DNA of 64,000 nucleotides from NCBI GenBank assembly GCA_944470555.2, contig OX104127.1, positions 42,397,934 to 42,461,933 of the forward strand. The letters run 5' to 3'. Within the stretch, counting starts at the first letter, position 1; each line of letters begins with the position of its first letter. The notes below the pieces were generated by a model, which was not told where the DNA came from, ran no database searches, and was given only the letters and a program-made list of their open reading frames with translations. Shown piece by piece: positions 19,601-27,719 of the stretch. This DNA comes from Heterobilharzia americana. Taxonomy: Eukaryota; Platyhelminthes; Trematoda; Strigeidida; Schistosomatidae. The translations under genes and the position numbers were made by a program.

Positions 19601-21852
19601 TGACCTTGGTGATACAGGCAGTCGGGGAAAACCATATGATAGACAAAGGAAGATAAAAAAGCTAGGTAGAGCTGTATACATATCGACAAAATCACTTGAC
19701 TGTAACGTATCCAGTTGCCACAATTCACAGCAGCATGTTAACAAAAAAAAGATGAAAAGAGTGATGCCGAAGTAGTCAGATGATGAAAAGATGAAGAATG
19801 ATAAAGGTACTCACAATTGCAAAGACGACACTGTTTAAATTTGCACCAGTGAAGCCAATTTTTAGGCATGCTATCACAAATCCCTAACCGTTGTACTCCA
19901 TCTCCTTGAGCCATAAGTCCCAAGGCTCGAACTGAGTCAGGACTTTGTGGACTGCAATGTATTGACCTTTCAAAACAATCATAATTAGGCTAACATCGCA
20001 CGTTGAGCTAGGCAACACCTTGGCACACAGAACACGCGCCCAAGTAACCTTAGTCACTAAAGGTTCACAGTTTCGTCCACTAACTTGTCTGTCTTACCTT
20101 GTACCCTTCGGTTAACCTCCACATCAATCACACGGTATTCCTACCACACACACACACACCACACCACATCACACCACAGACACTCGTGGTCAACAACCTG
20201 TTACCTCTTTACATCTACTCTCAAAAACCGTGTTTCATACACGAACAATAAGACAGAGAGGACTGCGGCACTACACTTCTTCCCTTTGGTACGCAGTCAC
20301 ATCTCTCATTAGCCCAACAGACGACATGTTGGTGAATAACAAACAGGCCTTCTGAATCCAAATTGTGATTCTGTCAACAACCAACCGACTTCACTTGATT
20401 AAACCTTCCGAGTTAGTGAAGTGGTCAACGCATTTAGCCAATACGCTTCCAACCCTTAAATTAGTAGTTGATGCAGATCAGCCCGAAGCATCATCTTATA
20501 GTTGACAGGTGCAAAGCGTACGCCAAATGCTTAGATTTATGTTCAAGGAGTTCAGAAGTGCCTATCTACCAGCGATGATTTTTAAATGTAATTCAAGAAA
20601 CGTTTGACAAATACCACACGATACCAAGAAATATAAGGTTGTTGGGATTTTTGGAGTTGATGTTACTCCTATTAGGTGGATTACAACACATCCAAAAATG
20701 CAATTACCTTGAGGATTTGACCATATTTCCAAAACAATCCGATCACTGCCACAGACGAATCTTTTTGCCTTAGAACAGTACACCAAAACTTCATACCTGG
20801 TAATTAATATTTACTCGAAGCACCAAATATGAATAAAGCATGCACTGAATGCAGAATTAAGCTAAGGAACAAAGATCGTGGGCTGCGAAAATGTGTTTCA
20901 ACAAACTGATAAGAATAAATCACGAAGATCATACAAGTACAACTATCCTAATTTCCGGTAATTTTCATAAGCAGCACGTGAACTATAAAAAAATAAGTAG
21001 AACGATTCACAGGATCCTTAATCAAATTACTAAGAAGAGTTTGGACACACGCATAGTGTGAACACCGTAGGACAGTTGATGGATTATTTTACCTAAGAAT
21101 AAACAGCATACATTTGCAATTTTAAAATCAGCTGGCCACTAGTCAGAGCTATTTGATTCCGAGTTTTTCCAATTACCAGTTTAATTTGCTCACGGAGAAT
21201 TAACCGAAGATATTACGCAATATAACTACGTGTTCATAAAATTCCACGAGATTTTCGACGCCTAAACCAAATATTTAGGGGGATGATGAGACCATACAGG
21301 GGCGTGTAGCAAACTGACTGGGAAAATTCAGTTAACGCGATAGCTAAGTACCACTTTCACCAGTCATTAATCTACATGGCTCCTCAGAACTTTACAAAAA
21401 TCTAATTAAGCATCCTAGAATCTCCCTAAAAACCTGTACACATTTCGGAAGTGTTCTCCTACCAGCCATGCTCCAACAAAACCAACATTTTACGCTGGAA
21501 TTCACCCATAAAGGTCAGCTTTACTGCTTACCTGTTTACAAACGAACTGAGAAGACTGAGGAGCTCAGCACTGCTGCATGAATGTGGCAAAATATCTGGC
21601 AAAACCTTGAAAGACTCTTCCGACTTTGAAGCTAAATACTTGTCACAAACATCGAGGAACTGATTATGCTCAATTTTCTTCAACAACTTCCTACGAATTC
21701 GCCGCTTATTCTTTGATGTCAAGCAGCCTACCTTCAGATCTTTAGTTTCGACTGGATCATTTGCATCATCAAGATCAGTGAAACCCCAATCTGTTTATAA
21801 TACTTAGTAAATGCACAATACCTTTCTTTCTCCACCCACGCCGTTTGCCCAT
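13362..21852 (-). CDS. NXF/TAP-like nuclear mRNA export factor (NTF2-like + TAP-C), complete five-exon model
   Basis: Model: complement of join(13362..13634, 18718..18939, 18970..19498, 21532..21790, 21822..21852), 1314 nt, 437 residues, all five exons joining in phase. NXF proteins carry mRNP through nuclear pores; the NTF2-like domain binds p15/NXT and the TAP-C domain binds FG repeats. Seen here: basic N-terminus (MGKRRGWRKK), a second basic patch KNKRRIRRKLLKK (about 37-49), NTF2-like domain from about residue 82 (ELLSLLSSFVNRYVDVFN) to about 345 (RLVSRMFILHHLGK near its end) with a long Pro/Ser-rich insert, and TAP-C at about 384-433 (LTTGMNKAYSLQCL ... GVLPAEAFLPS). The N-terminal RRM and LRR of full NXF1 are absent. 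The frame upstream of the chosen ATG stays open, so additional 5' exons cannot be excluded. Two long introns are packed with retroelement debris. Confidence 0.8.
14550..14720 (-). repeat. Repeat related to 16.22-16.41 kb
   Basis: Shares blocks with about 16300-16410 in the same orientation (agatcaaattgt / atatcaaactgt, ctatgactcaaacagccac / cttgactcaaacggccag, aagtctgactaga / aagcgtgactaga). In the 16-kb copy this block sits just 5' (minus sense) of the RTE leader, so it is probably the outer 5' end of that leader family. Confidence 0.45.
14787..14850 (+). repeat. tRNA-like Pol III promoter head (SINE-type)
   Basis: aacagctcagtggtact matches a box A and cgcgggtttaaatg, about 40 nt later, a box B; between them lies a hairpin-prone tctctgaatgcagcactgagaga. 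The acceptor stem of a real tRNA is not seen, so a SINE head or tRNA pseudogene is more likely than a functional tRNA. Confidence 0.4.
14980..16410 (-). repeat. RTE-leader-related repeat, minus orientation
   Basis: The reverse complement of 16240-16060 aligns with the family A leader (ctatgctggtg, cttgaggtc, ggcagttaccatcatggtgtaa, gcgaagtcgtattgctgg against the corresponding blocks at 2045-2215). Sequence continues to about 14980 without a break in character and includes a (TACACC)n-type minisatellite at about 15285-15318. A 159-codon plus-strand frame (15065-15544) is Ser/Thr/His/Gln-rich without domains. How much of the block belongs to the leader family is uncertain. Confidence 0.45.
15065..15544 (+). 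CDS. 159-codon open frame of unknown nature within repeat DNA
   Basis: The longest open frame in the big intron. It is low in hydrophobic residues, rich in Ser, Thr, Pro, His and Gln, and includes a short (YT)n run made by a minisatellite. No signal peptide, membrane segment or known motif. It lies antisense to the repeat block that contains it and antisense to the host gene. Most likely a fortuitous frame in a repeat; a repeat-encoded protein is the alternative. Confidence 0.15.
   Translation: MSPPLPMNFCQSAFQLPPRHKGSKPAGMCSRASKNDQFHYNQQSPLHSSIKQPIGHCQLRFSQTAHFRTYESMIYTYTYTYTCNTTTTNHGISRSESPAVNPKHTLYWPPTELMSITTHNSCLNIPQTQYIFMARYDTPLINETSCSIQQSADTESFNT
16548..16752 (-). CDS. Candidate exon encoding a membrane segment
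   Basis: 205 nt with acceptor TATATACAG (ending at 16753) and a strong donor CTG|GTAAGTG (exon ends at 16548). One frame is open across it: 1-nt leftover, 68 codons, phase-0 end. The peptide runs KFEITVIIRMTTNIETL, then a WWHRYIH block and a hydrophobic stretch AMLILVVVLNFIVASLLF followed by a second hydrophobic part. It lies inside the 5.1-kb intron of the NXF-like gene on the same strand, so it would be a nested gene, an alternative exon or a relic. No family recognised. Confidence 0.3.
16846..17215 (-). pseudogene. RTE-like RT C-terminal fragment
   Basis: Minus strand: KARLTLTNLRHLFHRWHMRL (about 17190), a CETW-type block (GTGAAACATGG, about 17085), then KSVCEVVNIHRLRLLEQMLH and MPGHCLRR down to 16846. 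These correspond in order to the blocks of the 48.8-51.8 kb copy. Several frameshifts. It abuts a plus-strand fragment of the same domain. Confidence 0.65.
17270..17830 (+). pseudogene. RTE-like RT 3' end and 3' UTR
   Basis: Plus strand: RVSNAAVRF (about 17287), VLGRRCKSV and HRIRWLRHVFSI (to about 17400), then KTWHRSMKSL and MSQNRYQWRRRM (about 17563-17620), then a 3' UTR ending tgctgattga, matching the end of the 48.8-51.8 kb copy (accttactacc, ggccgttatgcagtaatg). It overlaps in domain content with the minus-strand fragment just before it, so the two form a head-to-head pair from separate insertions. Confidence 0.65.
17930..18130 (-). pseudogene. RTE-like RT palm fragment
   Basis: Minus strand reads LVNFEAAFEFVDLKVLWQCL, matching the RT block with the first catalytic Asp (consensus FLDLKAAFDSVDR; the first D here is in a damaged context), preceded by a decayed fingers block. 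Two hundred bases only. Confidence 0.55.
18131..18717. other. Intron sequence, nothing further recognised
   Basis: Between the RT palm fragment and the exon 4 donor. It contains no coding-like frame on the minus strand that could be an extra exon. Confidence 0.35.
18718..18939 (-). CDS. NXF-like gene, exon 4 (end of NTF2-like domain)
   Basis: 222 nt, 74 codons, phase 0 at both ends. Acceptor TTTTGTAG, donor CAG|GTGAGC. Encodes residues 274-347: PPVVCVRYSCIAAEQ is the central strand of the NTF2-like sheet and RLVSRMFILHHLGKIIQED the RxFxRTFxL-type strand pair near the end of the fold in NXF proteins. Confidence 0.8.
18940..18969 (-). other. 30-nt mini-intron
   Basis: GTAGGTTAAG at the 5' end and TTTTGTAG at the 3' end, 30 nt in total. 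Removing it joins ISSE to PPVV in frame; without splicing the frame meets TAA immediately after GTAGGT. The size fits schistosome minimal introns. Confidence 0.75.
18970..19498 (-). CDS. NXF-like gene, exon 3 (body of NTF2-like domain)
   Basis: 529 nt: 1-nt leftover then 176 codons, ending phase 0. Acceptor ACTTTTGCAG. Encodes residues 98-273. YVDVFNAKQSRIELSQFYDP matches the first helices of the NXF NTF2-like domain (YYAIYDSGDRQGLLDAYHD type). A basic, Ser/Pro-rich insert of about 90 residues follows before HIQRLVSVARS and the LCRLPNLVHIKDD strand, which corresponds to the LNELPKTQHDV strand of NXF1. Confidence 0.8.
19499..21531 (-). other. NXF-like intron 2 (2.0 kb)
   Basis: Donor GTAAGC, acceptor TTTGCAG. 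It contains an RTE-like fragment (19985-20560). The rest (19499-19984 and 20561-21531) is AT-rich; two exon-like stretches in it were considered and not accepted because their phases do not fit. Confidence 0.7.
19985..20560 (-). pseudogene. RTE-like fragment, near-duplicate of 10025-10542
   Basis: About 575 bp nearly identical to 10025-10542, including the silent landmarks gttgagctaggcaacacc, cacacgcgcccaagtaacc-type blocks and gacatgttggtgaataac. A (CA)n/(CCACA)n expansion at 20141-20180 is private to this copy. Both copies begin at the same point, aacaatc then tangentially related flank, but the 10-kb copy continues past the point (ttcagaagtg) where this one stops. Confidence 0.7.
21532..21790 (-). 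CDS. NXF-like gene, exon 2 (basic region and start of NTF2-like domain)
   Basis: 259 nt with 2-nt leftovers at each end. Acceptor TAAACAG, donor AACAG|GTAAGC. Encodes residues 11-96: an acidic DLDDANDPVE stretch, the basic KNKRRIRRKLLKK patch (a candidate nuclear localisation or RNA-binding segment), then LPDILPHSCSSAELLSLLSSFVN, which runs into exon 3 as the first NTF2-domain helix. The codon split across the junction gives R97. Confidence 0.78.
21791..21821 (-). other. 31-nt mini-intron
   Basis: GTATTGTGCA at the 5' end, an internal TTTACTAAG resembling a branch site, and TATAAACAG at the 3' end; 31 nt. Splicing joins RRGWRKK to DWGFTD. It lies close to the predicted start codon, where schistosome mini-introns cluster. 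Confidence 0.7.
21822..21852 (-). CDS. NXF-like gene, exon 1 coding part
   Basis: 31 nt from ATG (21852-21850): ten codons, MGKRRGWRKK, plus one base. This ATG was chosen because it begins a strongly basic N-terminus typical of export factors and is followed at once by a mini-intron. The frame remains open upstream to about 22401, so an upstream start or extra 5' exon is possible; the upstream peptide does not resemble an RRM or LRR. Confidence 0.6.
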
Positions 21853-22399
21853 GAAAATTGTTGATATCACATTTACCAACCTTAAAAGACACGCGTATTC
21901 CAGTATCCAATGTCCAATATCTTTTAACGAGTTGGTGTAAACCAACTGATTTCTTCGCGCTCGCTTCCAGGTCTTGCGGAACGGTTCCAGGTTTTTGGTG
22001 AATTCTAATGCAGTAAGTCCACTCATTCGATTGCTGTAGCTCTGGTTAGCCCGACGAGCGGTTGGGTATTGTTTAGATTTGTAGAGTGTTGTTTGTTCGT
22101 TTGCTTTTTCTTCCGAGGACTGTGGTGCAGATGGGTTCCTCAAATGTCGTGCCAGCAGACAATTGGTCGAACTGGTTGTAAGAAGGAGATGAAAAACACG
22201 TTCAGAGAAATCAAGGGAGAGAAAGTGCAGAGAGAGACAAAATTTGAAAAGAAAAGGAAGAATAATACATAAAAAAGAGTAGGAAAAAGGAAACGGCACA
22301 GAAGAATAAAGCATTGGTAGGTTCATGGGGAACAGGTGATAGGGGGAGCTTTTGTTAGAGTTCAAGAACGTAGAGTCAGAAGTAAGAAGAATAAATAAC
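21853..22399 (-). other. Probable 5' UTR/promoter region of the NXF-like gene
   Basis: About 0.55 kb between the start codon and the 3' end of the CR1-like element. The minus strand stays open in the coding frame; part of it (around RNPSAPQSSEEKANEQTT) has protein-like composition but no recognised domain. No TATA box was identified. Confidence 0.35.
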
Positions 22400-22560
22400 A
22401 TTATAGGACGAATGGGAATATAGTAATTCTTTTAGTAGAGGAAGGTAACTGGAGGGGATGTCTACAGGAAGGTATAAGGTTAAGCCAAGTTCTCAGTGAT
22501 AGTGGTTTTACTAAGTGTTCAGTAACGGTTCGCCGTACAGAGTTAGTAAGTCGTGATAGC

Positions 22561-24734
22561 CTAGTCCACATCCCAGTTGGATGAGCGCAAACCGTCCGTT
22601 GCTGCGTAACTGTCCAACCTCTTGTTGAAGCTGTCAACAGACAGAGCTCTAGCAGTCTCGGCAGGCAATGCGTTCCAGTGTCCGCAAACTCGCAGAGAGA
22701 AGGAGTGTGATCGCACAAGGGTTTTTGCTCTTTGGTGAGCGATTCTGCTTGGGTTACCACTAGGATCGCCATAATGGCCGTTCGGTAGGATTCCACTGTT
22801 CGGATGACTTGGATTACTGAGTATTTTGTAAGCCGTTATCAAGTCACTACGTAATCTGCGGTAGCTTAGGGAGAAGAGCTCTAGATCTTTCAGCCTGTCC
22901 TGATATGGTTTTTGCCTCATTCCCACGACACCCTTTGTAGCTCGCCTTTGGACTTTCTCCAGGAGGTTCACGTCTCTTTTCAGATATGGTGGCGCAATGA
23001 CGTTATGTACCTCTAGGTGGGGTTGTATGTAGGTCTTATGCAGCTTCAAAAAGAGTTCCGGGGTCAAGGCACCCAGTTGTCTGCGCATGAAGTGCAGTAC
23101 TGCGTAGGCTCTAGAGGCATCTCCTGGATAATTGGGGCTAGTGTCTAGTTTGTCAGTTAGTATTAGTCCTAGGTCTTTCTCTGTGGTAGTGTGGAAGAGT
23201 TGTGTTCCGCAGAGAGAATAGGGTACCTTCTGAGAGTCTGGGGTGCGGAGAAACATGGCTCGGCATTTATCTAAGTTAACTGCAAGTCCATTAATGTCCA
23301 CCCACTCTGCAAGTAATCTGAAATCACTTTGCAATGCGCTTGATTCTGTTTCTGACGCCACAGCTCTCCGTAGCTCAACATCATCAGCGTTAAGAAGAAT
23401 TGGGGAGCTGAAATTCAGTGGGAGGTCATTCACAAAAAGGAGGAATAGCAGAGGACCCAGAATCGCCCTTGTGATACACCAAATGGTGATGTCCTCCAAG
23501 TCGAGCAAACTCTGTTGGCTTTTGTGCAGAATTGTCTGCAGTCTAGATAGTCCTGCAACCATGAAAGCACTTGTCCCTTGATATCCAACCTTTCTATTTT
23601 GCGAATAAGAACGGTGTGTGGAACTGTGTCGAAGGCCTTAGTAAAATCCAGGAAAATAACATGGACAGGAATTTGGAGGTCCCAGCATGCCACCCACTTA
23701 TCGCCTACCGCCAGAATGTTTGTGGCTCAGGACCTACCCTTTCTGGAGCCATATTGTGCATCACTAAGTGCTCCCCTCTTTTCTAATTGCTCCCTGAGAT
23801 GGTCATCTGCCAGACTCTCCATTACTTTTGACACCACTGGTAGGAGGGCTATGGGTCGGTAGCATTTTAGGTTCTGCCTGTCTCCACCTTTGAAGATGGG
23901 GGACAGAATAGCACTTTTCCACTCTTGTGGAAGCATGTGATTGTCTAAGGAGTGTTGAAACAAGTTACACAGCGGACCGCACAAAGCACCCGCGCATTGT
24001 TTCAGCACAGCCGGTCGGACGTCATCACACCCTGGTGATTTCCCTGGGTGGAGCTTTGACAGTTTTTCGAGGACCATGGCAGGAGTTACCTTTATTCCAG
24101 GTAACTCTACTGCGTTTTGTGGTGCTGAATTTCGGTCGGACAGTTGGTAATTTTGGCTTGATAGGGACGTATTGAGTTGCGTATCGAAGGTGGCGCCAAA
24201 GGCTTCGGTGATCTCTAGTCCGGACAGGTTCTCTCCGCTTAGGCCTTTCAGGACGCAAGCCCCCTGGCTGGTGGATTTTCTGCCTGCCATAAACCGATAT
24301 AGGTTTTTGGGATTTGCCTCGAGCTTTTGGGCAAGGTTCGTCTGGAATGACCTCCTGTCTCCCCTCACTCTAATGTTACATCGATTTCTTAGGGCAATAT
24401 ACATGGTGTGGTCAGACACTTTTCTGGAGGTCCTCCACTTGTGCCACGCTTTCCCCTTGGCTTTCAAAAGGCGTTCAGTGCCTCGCTTCAACCATGAGGT
24501 TCGTTTCCGCGGTATTGCTGTGATTACTGGGACGTTTTCAGAGACAGCCTTCTTGATGAAATCTCTGACTAGTTCCCAATGTTGGTCAATCGACAGGTTG
24601 CTCCACTCCTGAGGCCATGGTGCTGTCGACAGATATTGGTTCATCGCCACGTAGTTCGCTTTGTTGTAGCAAAGACAAGGGCGCGATGCCTCCCATGACA
24701 GTTGTTCGGAGAGTACCAGATCGAACACTACCAA
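22561..24734 (-). pseudogene. CR1-like reverse transcriptase, two frameshifts
   Basis: 24734-23727 carries the linker and fingers (LHPGKSPGCDDVRPAVLKQC, then LPQEWKSAILSPIFKGGDRQ, YRPIALLPVVSKVMES). 23693-23430 carries the palm with FLDFTKAFDTVPH (first catalytic Asp). 23562-22561 carries ILGPLLFLLFVNDLPL, the active-site box and the thumb to the C-terminus. The box reads LLNADDVELR: the two aspartates remain but the aromatic residue of Y/FADD is Asn. Frame changes at about 23727 and 23500. Confidence 0.75.
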
Positions 24735-25368
24735 ACCATGATCGCTGCTGCCGAGGGGGTTTGAACCTGTACATTTCCTACCAGCAGTGGGTCACTGGTA
24801 AAAAGGTAGTCCAGTTTGGACGGCCTTCCGCCCGACCCCCAGCGAGTGTCATCACCAATATTCCCGTGCAGCCCAGCCTTTTGGATGGTGTGAGTAGGTT
24901 TCGGTCGAACCTTCGGCTTGAGGTTCCCTTGTCCTGCCCAAGATTGAGAGTCGGAGCATTAAAGTTGCCGGCTATAATGACCTGGTCATATCCGATGGAC
25001 GTCGCCCCAGACATTACTTGCAGCAGTTGTCGGTTATCTTCCATGCTGCTAGTAGGTGTTCTGTAGACGCCTCCTACTAGGTACTTGGTGTGTCCGACCC
25101 TAAACTGACACTAGATGGAGTCTGGGAGCCCTGAAAGTAGGGTTTCGGTTGTTCGTTCACTTTTAAGGTTATCACTTAAAAGCATCGCCACTCCATCTCC
25201 TTCCTTAAACTCCCTGTCTCTCCTGAACAGACGCATACTGTCTATACTAGTTTTGATGTCACTAATATCCGGTGACAACCAAGTTTCTGTCAGGATTATG
25301 ATCGTTTCGAGCAAGGTAGGAACAGAGGGATCGTAATTCCCCCATTTTACTTCTAAATCCCCTCGCAT
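24586..25368 (-). pseudogene. CR1-like endonuclease domain, frameshifted
   Basis: Pieces in three frames: IILTETWLSPDISD and DGVAMLLSDNLKS (25368-25111), QVIIAGNFNAPTLNLG (25044-24778; consensus has GDFNAP, so the catalytic-loop Asp is now Asn), and SSDHGLVVFDLVLSEQ (around 24740; the SDH catalytic pair is intact). Indels at about 25100 and 24780 break the frame. Confidence 0.65.
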
Positions 25369-25720
25369 TACTGTAAAGACACTTGGCTATGTTTCCAACG
25401 ACAGGGGGTATCTTGGTGCTGGCAGACTGGAGGGAGTCGTGAGTGGTGGCGAAACTTGCTGTAGGACGGCCAGCTCCAGTGGAACCGGCCCAATCACGTT
25501 TTTTCCCATAATGGTTTCTGGGGGTTTCGTAGAGTCCAGGCCTGATTGTGCATCTTGTCTGTTGACAGTGATGGTGACTTCGGCGGTGAGCGGTGCTGCC
25601 ATTTGCTGTTGTCGCAGTGTCCTGGGCCTGCTTTCACAGCAGCGAACATTCCCACTGATGTTGTCTTTTGCCGTGTACCAAGTTTGCAGTACACTGGTTA
25701 AAGGTTCACGACAGCCGAAA

Positions 25721-26311
25721 TTAACAGCCATTCGTCGTCAAACCTGAGGGATGTGGCAGTCTGCACACCGCCGCCGCTGCTATCCCATTTAGCCCCATCC
25801 TCGCTGACAACCACTGCCACTGCTGGACGTCGTGAGCATGCCTTTCTACGTCTGTGCCCGTTGTCAGTTCTGGTATGCCGTGGACAACCATGGCTGTTGG
25901 TTTCAGCGTTTGGGGCACCTCGCGAGATACTTTTCTTGCTGACCAAGAGCAGTCTGGTCCGGCTCTAATGCTGGATGACCTGTTGATGACTGGTGTGTGT
26001 GACATCAGTAAGAATCTTTCCGTTTCTTTAGCACAGCTTCGGGTAACTCTCATTGGCGGAGGCTTTCCCTTAGGTGGGTAGTTGCCTTTGTAGAGCCTAC
26101 ACAGTTTTGCTTCTAGGCTACCCAGTCCTAGTGTGGTGCATACGGTTTCCCATTGCTGCTTGTCAAACGATTCTCTGTTCTCAAGGAGACTATCATGACA
26201 CACAGGGACGTTAAATAAGATGATGGAGTTCGGCCTGCCATCAGCTTCTCTATTTTCGTGTACTGTGGGTGGTCTTTTGTGGGAAGGGTTCACCTTCATT
26301 TCCACTACCAC
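25721..26311 (-). pseudogene. CR1-like ORF1, C-terminal part
   Basis: 196 codons in a second frame after a frameshift between 26540 and 26311. Two similar half-domains are visible: IILFNVPVCHDSLLENRESF...LGLGSLEAKLCRLYKG and AMVVHGIPELTTGTDV...MGLNGIAAAAVCRLPH. Each reads like an RRM-type ORF1 domain with a [IV]xxNVP/HGIPE strand and a helix ending CRL. This internal repetition is notable. A further frame at 25731-25387 continues the ORF. Confidence 0.5.
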
Positions 26312-26539
26312 CCATTTTTCCCGTCGCGCAGCGGGGTAAGGCTCTAAGGCGGCTTCGGGGTTAGGGGCGGATGTAATTGGTCACGTACCCGGTCGTCGTT
26401 TTGGTCTTTTTGGACTATTCACCAGTGTGACTGGCCGGGGCACAGCGCTGACACTCTTGCTGCTTGGGCCTTGGGTAGTGGTCTGTGTGGGTGCCGGCAT
26501 CACAGTAGTCACTGCGACGTCTTTTACGACCTCCCTTAT

Positions 26540-26998
26540 CTAGCCTGTAGACAAGAGTGGCCCTATACGGCACTGTGGGTAGATGTGCCAGAACCACGTG
26601 CATGGGTAGCACGCCATGAAGGTGTAATATTGGTCTGGTATGTCCTCGTCACGCTGACTGTGCACCCGCTTATTGCAGATGTTACACTCAAGGGCAGCAT
26701 CCCTCTTGTCTACGGTGGGACTACACGTATGACAGTCGTCAGCCTGACTGGAAGGTTTAGTTAAAGACTTTCTTTTCCTTCTCTTCCGTCTCTCAGTGGT
26801 AGCCTTCACAGGTAGACTGGGGTTTGGGCTGGTGGCACCAGAAAGACATGCTCGTTGACGAACCACAGCACAAGGGTTCACGGGGACAGGAATTCGACTT
26901 TTCCCAGGAGGTGGTTGTTGCAACTGTCCCCCTAGGGTCGACCCGTGATCTTTTGCGGCGGCACTAAGCTTTTTGCTTCTGGCCCTCGTTACTACCAC
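26540..26998 (-). pseudogene. CR1-like ORF1, N-terminal part with PHD-like zinc finger
   Basis: 152 codons. A basic start (MVVTRARSKKLSAAAK) is followed by a Pro-rich linker and a Cys/His-rich segment (CHTCSPTVDKRDAALECNIC, then an H-S-Q dyad, CYPCTWFWHIYPQC) with the spacing of a PHD-type finger. A histidine-cysteine site reads HSQR where a Cys is usual, so the finger has decayed. PHD-like fingers occur in ORF1 of some CR1 elements. Confidence 0.6.
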
Positions 26999-27070
26999 TG
27001 GTCGGGGAGGTTTGTAGCTGGGGTGAGGCTTTGCCTGAGATGTTCCTGATACCAGATTTGGTTAGAACTA

Positions 27071-27719
27071 GATTATTACTCATTTCTAGTGGTGATTAGT
27101 GAGATAAAAATGGGATACACAGATGGTTGTATGAAGTGAAACGTAGAAAAGCAGTGATAGATAAAGTTGTCAACCCTATCTAGGATTGCCAAGTTGTACG
27201 ACACGGAAGAATGCCCAAAGCTTCCCACAGGTCTAAGGTACGTGATCGAATGAGATAAGTAGCGCTGCAGTTGCAGCAACCACACAGCTGTCCGTTTGGA
27301 GAGTGATGGTATTGACCGACTGTGGGCTGTACGTCCTGTAGCAAAAAGTTTTTCCAGTGAAACTGTAACTTTCGTAGAGGAAATATCCAATTGGGAAGGC
27401 TTATATATAGTTATTTCCGAGCAGAATACAGACGAGACAAAACACGTCAGTATTCAAAGAGCGCTTTAGTCGAATTGCGATTAGCAAGTCAGGTTGCAGA
27501 ATCCCTGCGTTGCTGGAGAATCATGTAGTATCTGACAAGATCGATCGATTATATCTAATTTCGTCATATCATCTAAGTCACTGAAGTGTTAATGGTTAAC
27601 CTTAAAATGAATATGAATGTCACTCACCTTTTAACATAATCAGATTCAGGTTTGTTGTTTGAGGACAGGAGGCTAGGAGTAAATTTTCTGCGCTTGCCCG
27701 AACCCCTTCTGAATGATTC
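27071..27719. other. Unassigned spacer between two CR1-type elements
   Basis: A 104-codon minus frame at 27390-27076 has no domain. A tatatata motif at about 27403 is isolated. Nothing else recognised. Confidence 0.3.

Larger units (their letters stand above)
22400..27060 (-). mobile_element. CR1-like non-LTR retrotransposon, nearly full length, inactive
   Basis: Minus-strand element with, in order: ORF1 (26998-25721, broken once), apurinic-type endonuclease (about 25400-24580, broken), and reverse transcriptase (24734-22561, broken). The RT C-terminal block typical of this clade (WNALPAETARALSVDSFNKRLD) ends at 22561; about 160 bp of 3' UTR follow. GC content is clearly higher than in neighbouring DNA. 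Copying requires an ORF1 RNA-binding protein and an ORF2 EN-RT; both are disrupted here, so this copy is dead. It lies immediately upstream of the NXF-like gene. Confidence 0.8.

Noticed and set aside
19815..19965. Minus-strand exon-like stretch in NXF-like intron 2 (peptide with CDSMPKNWLHWCKFKQC and donor GTGAGT)
   Set aside because: Its end phase (1) does not fit exon 3 (which needs phase 2), and direct joining of 21532-21790 to 19498-18970 gives a continuous NTF2-like domain. The acceptor would lie at the edge of a retroelement.
20709..20790. Minus-strand exon-like stretch (YEVLVYCSKAKRFVCGSD frame) with donor CAAG|GTAATT
   Set aside because: No phase-compatible partner, and skipping it restores a known domain. 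A GATTGTTTTG motif shared with the RTE-like flanks suggests that it is repeat-related.
23243..26764. Plus-strand frames of 70-150 codons
   Set aside because: Shadows of the CR1-like ORFs on the opposite strand; no domain of their own.
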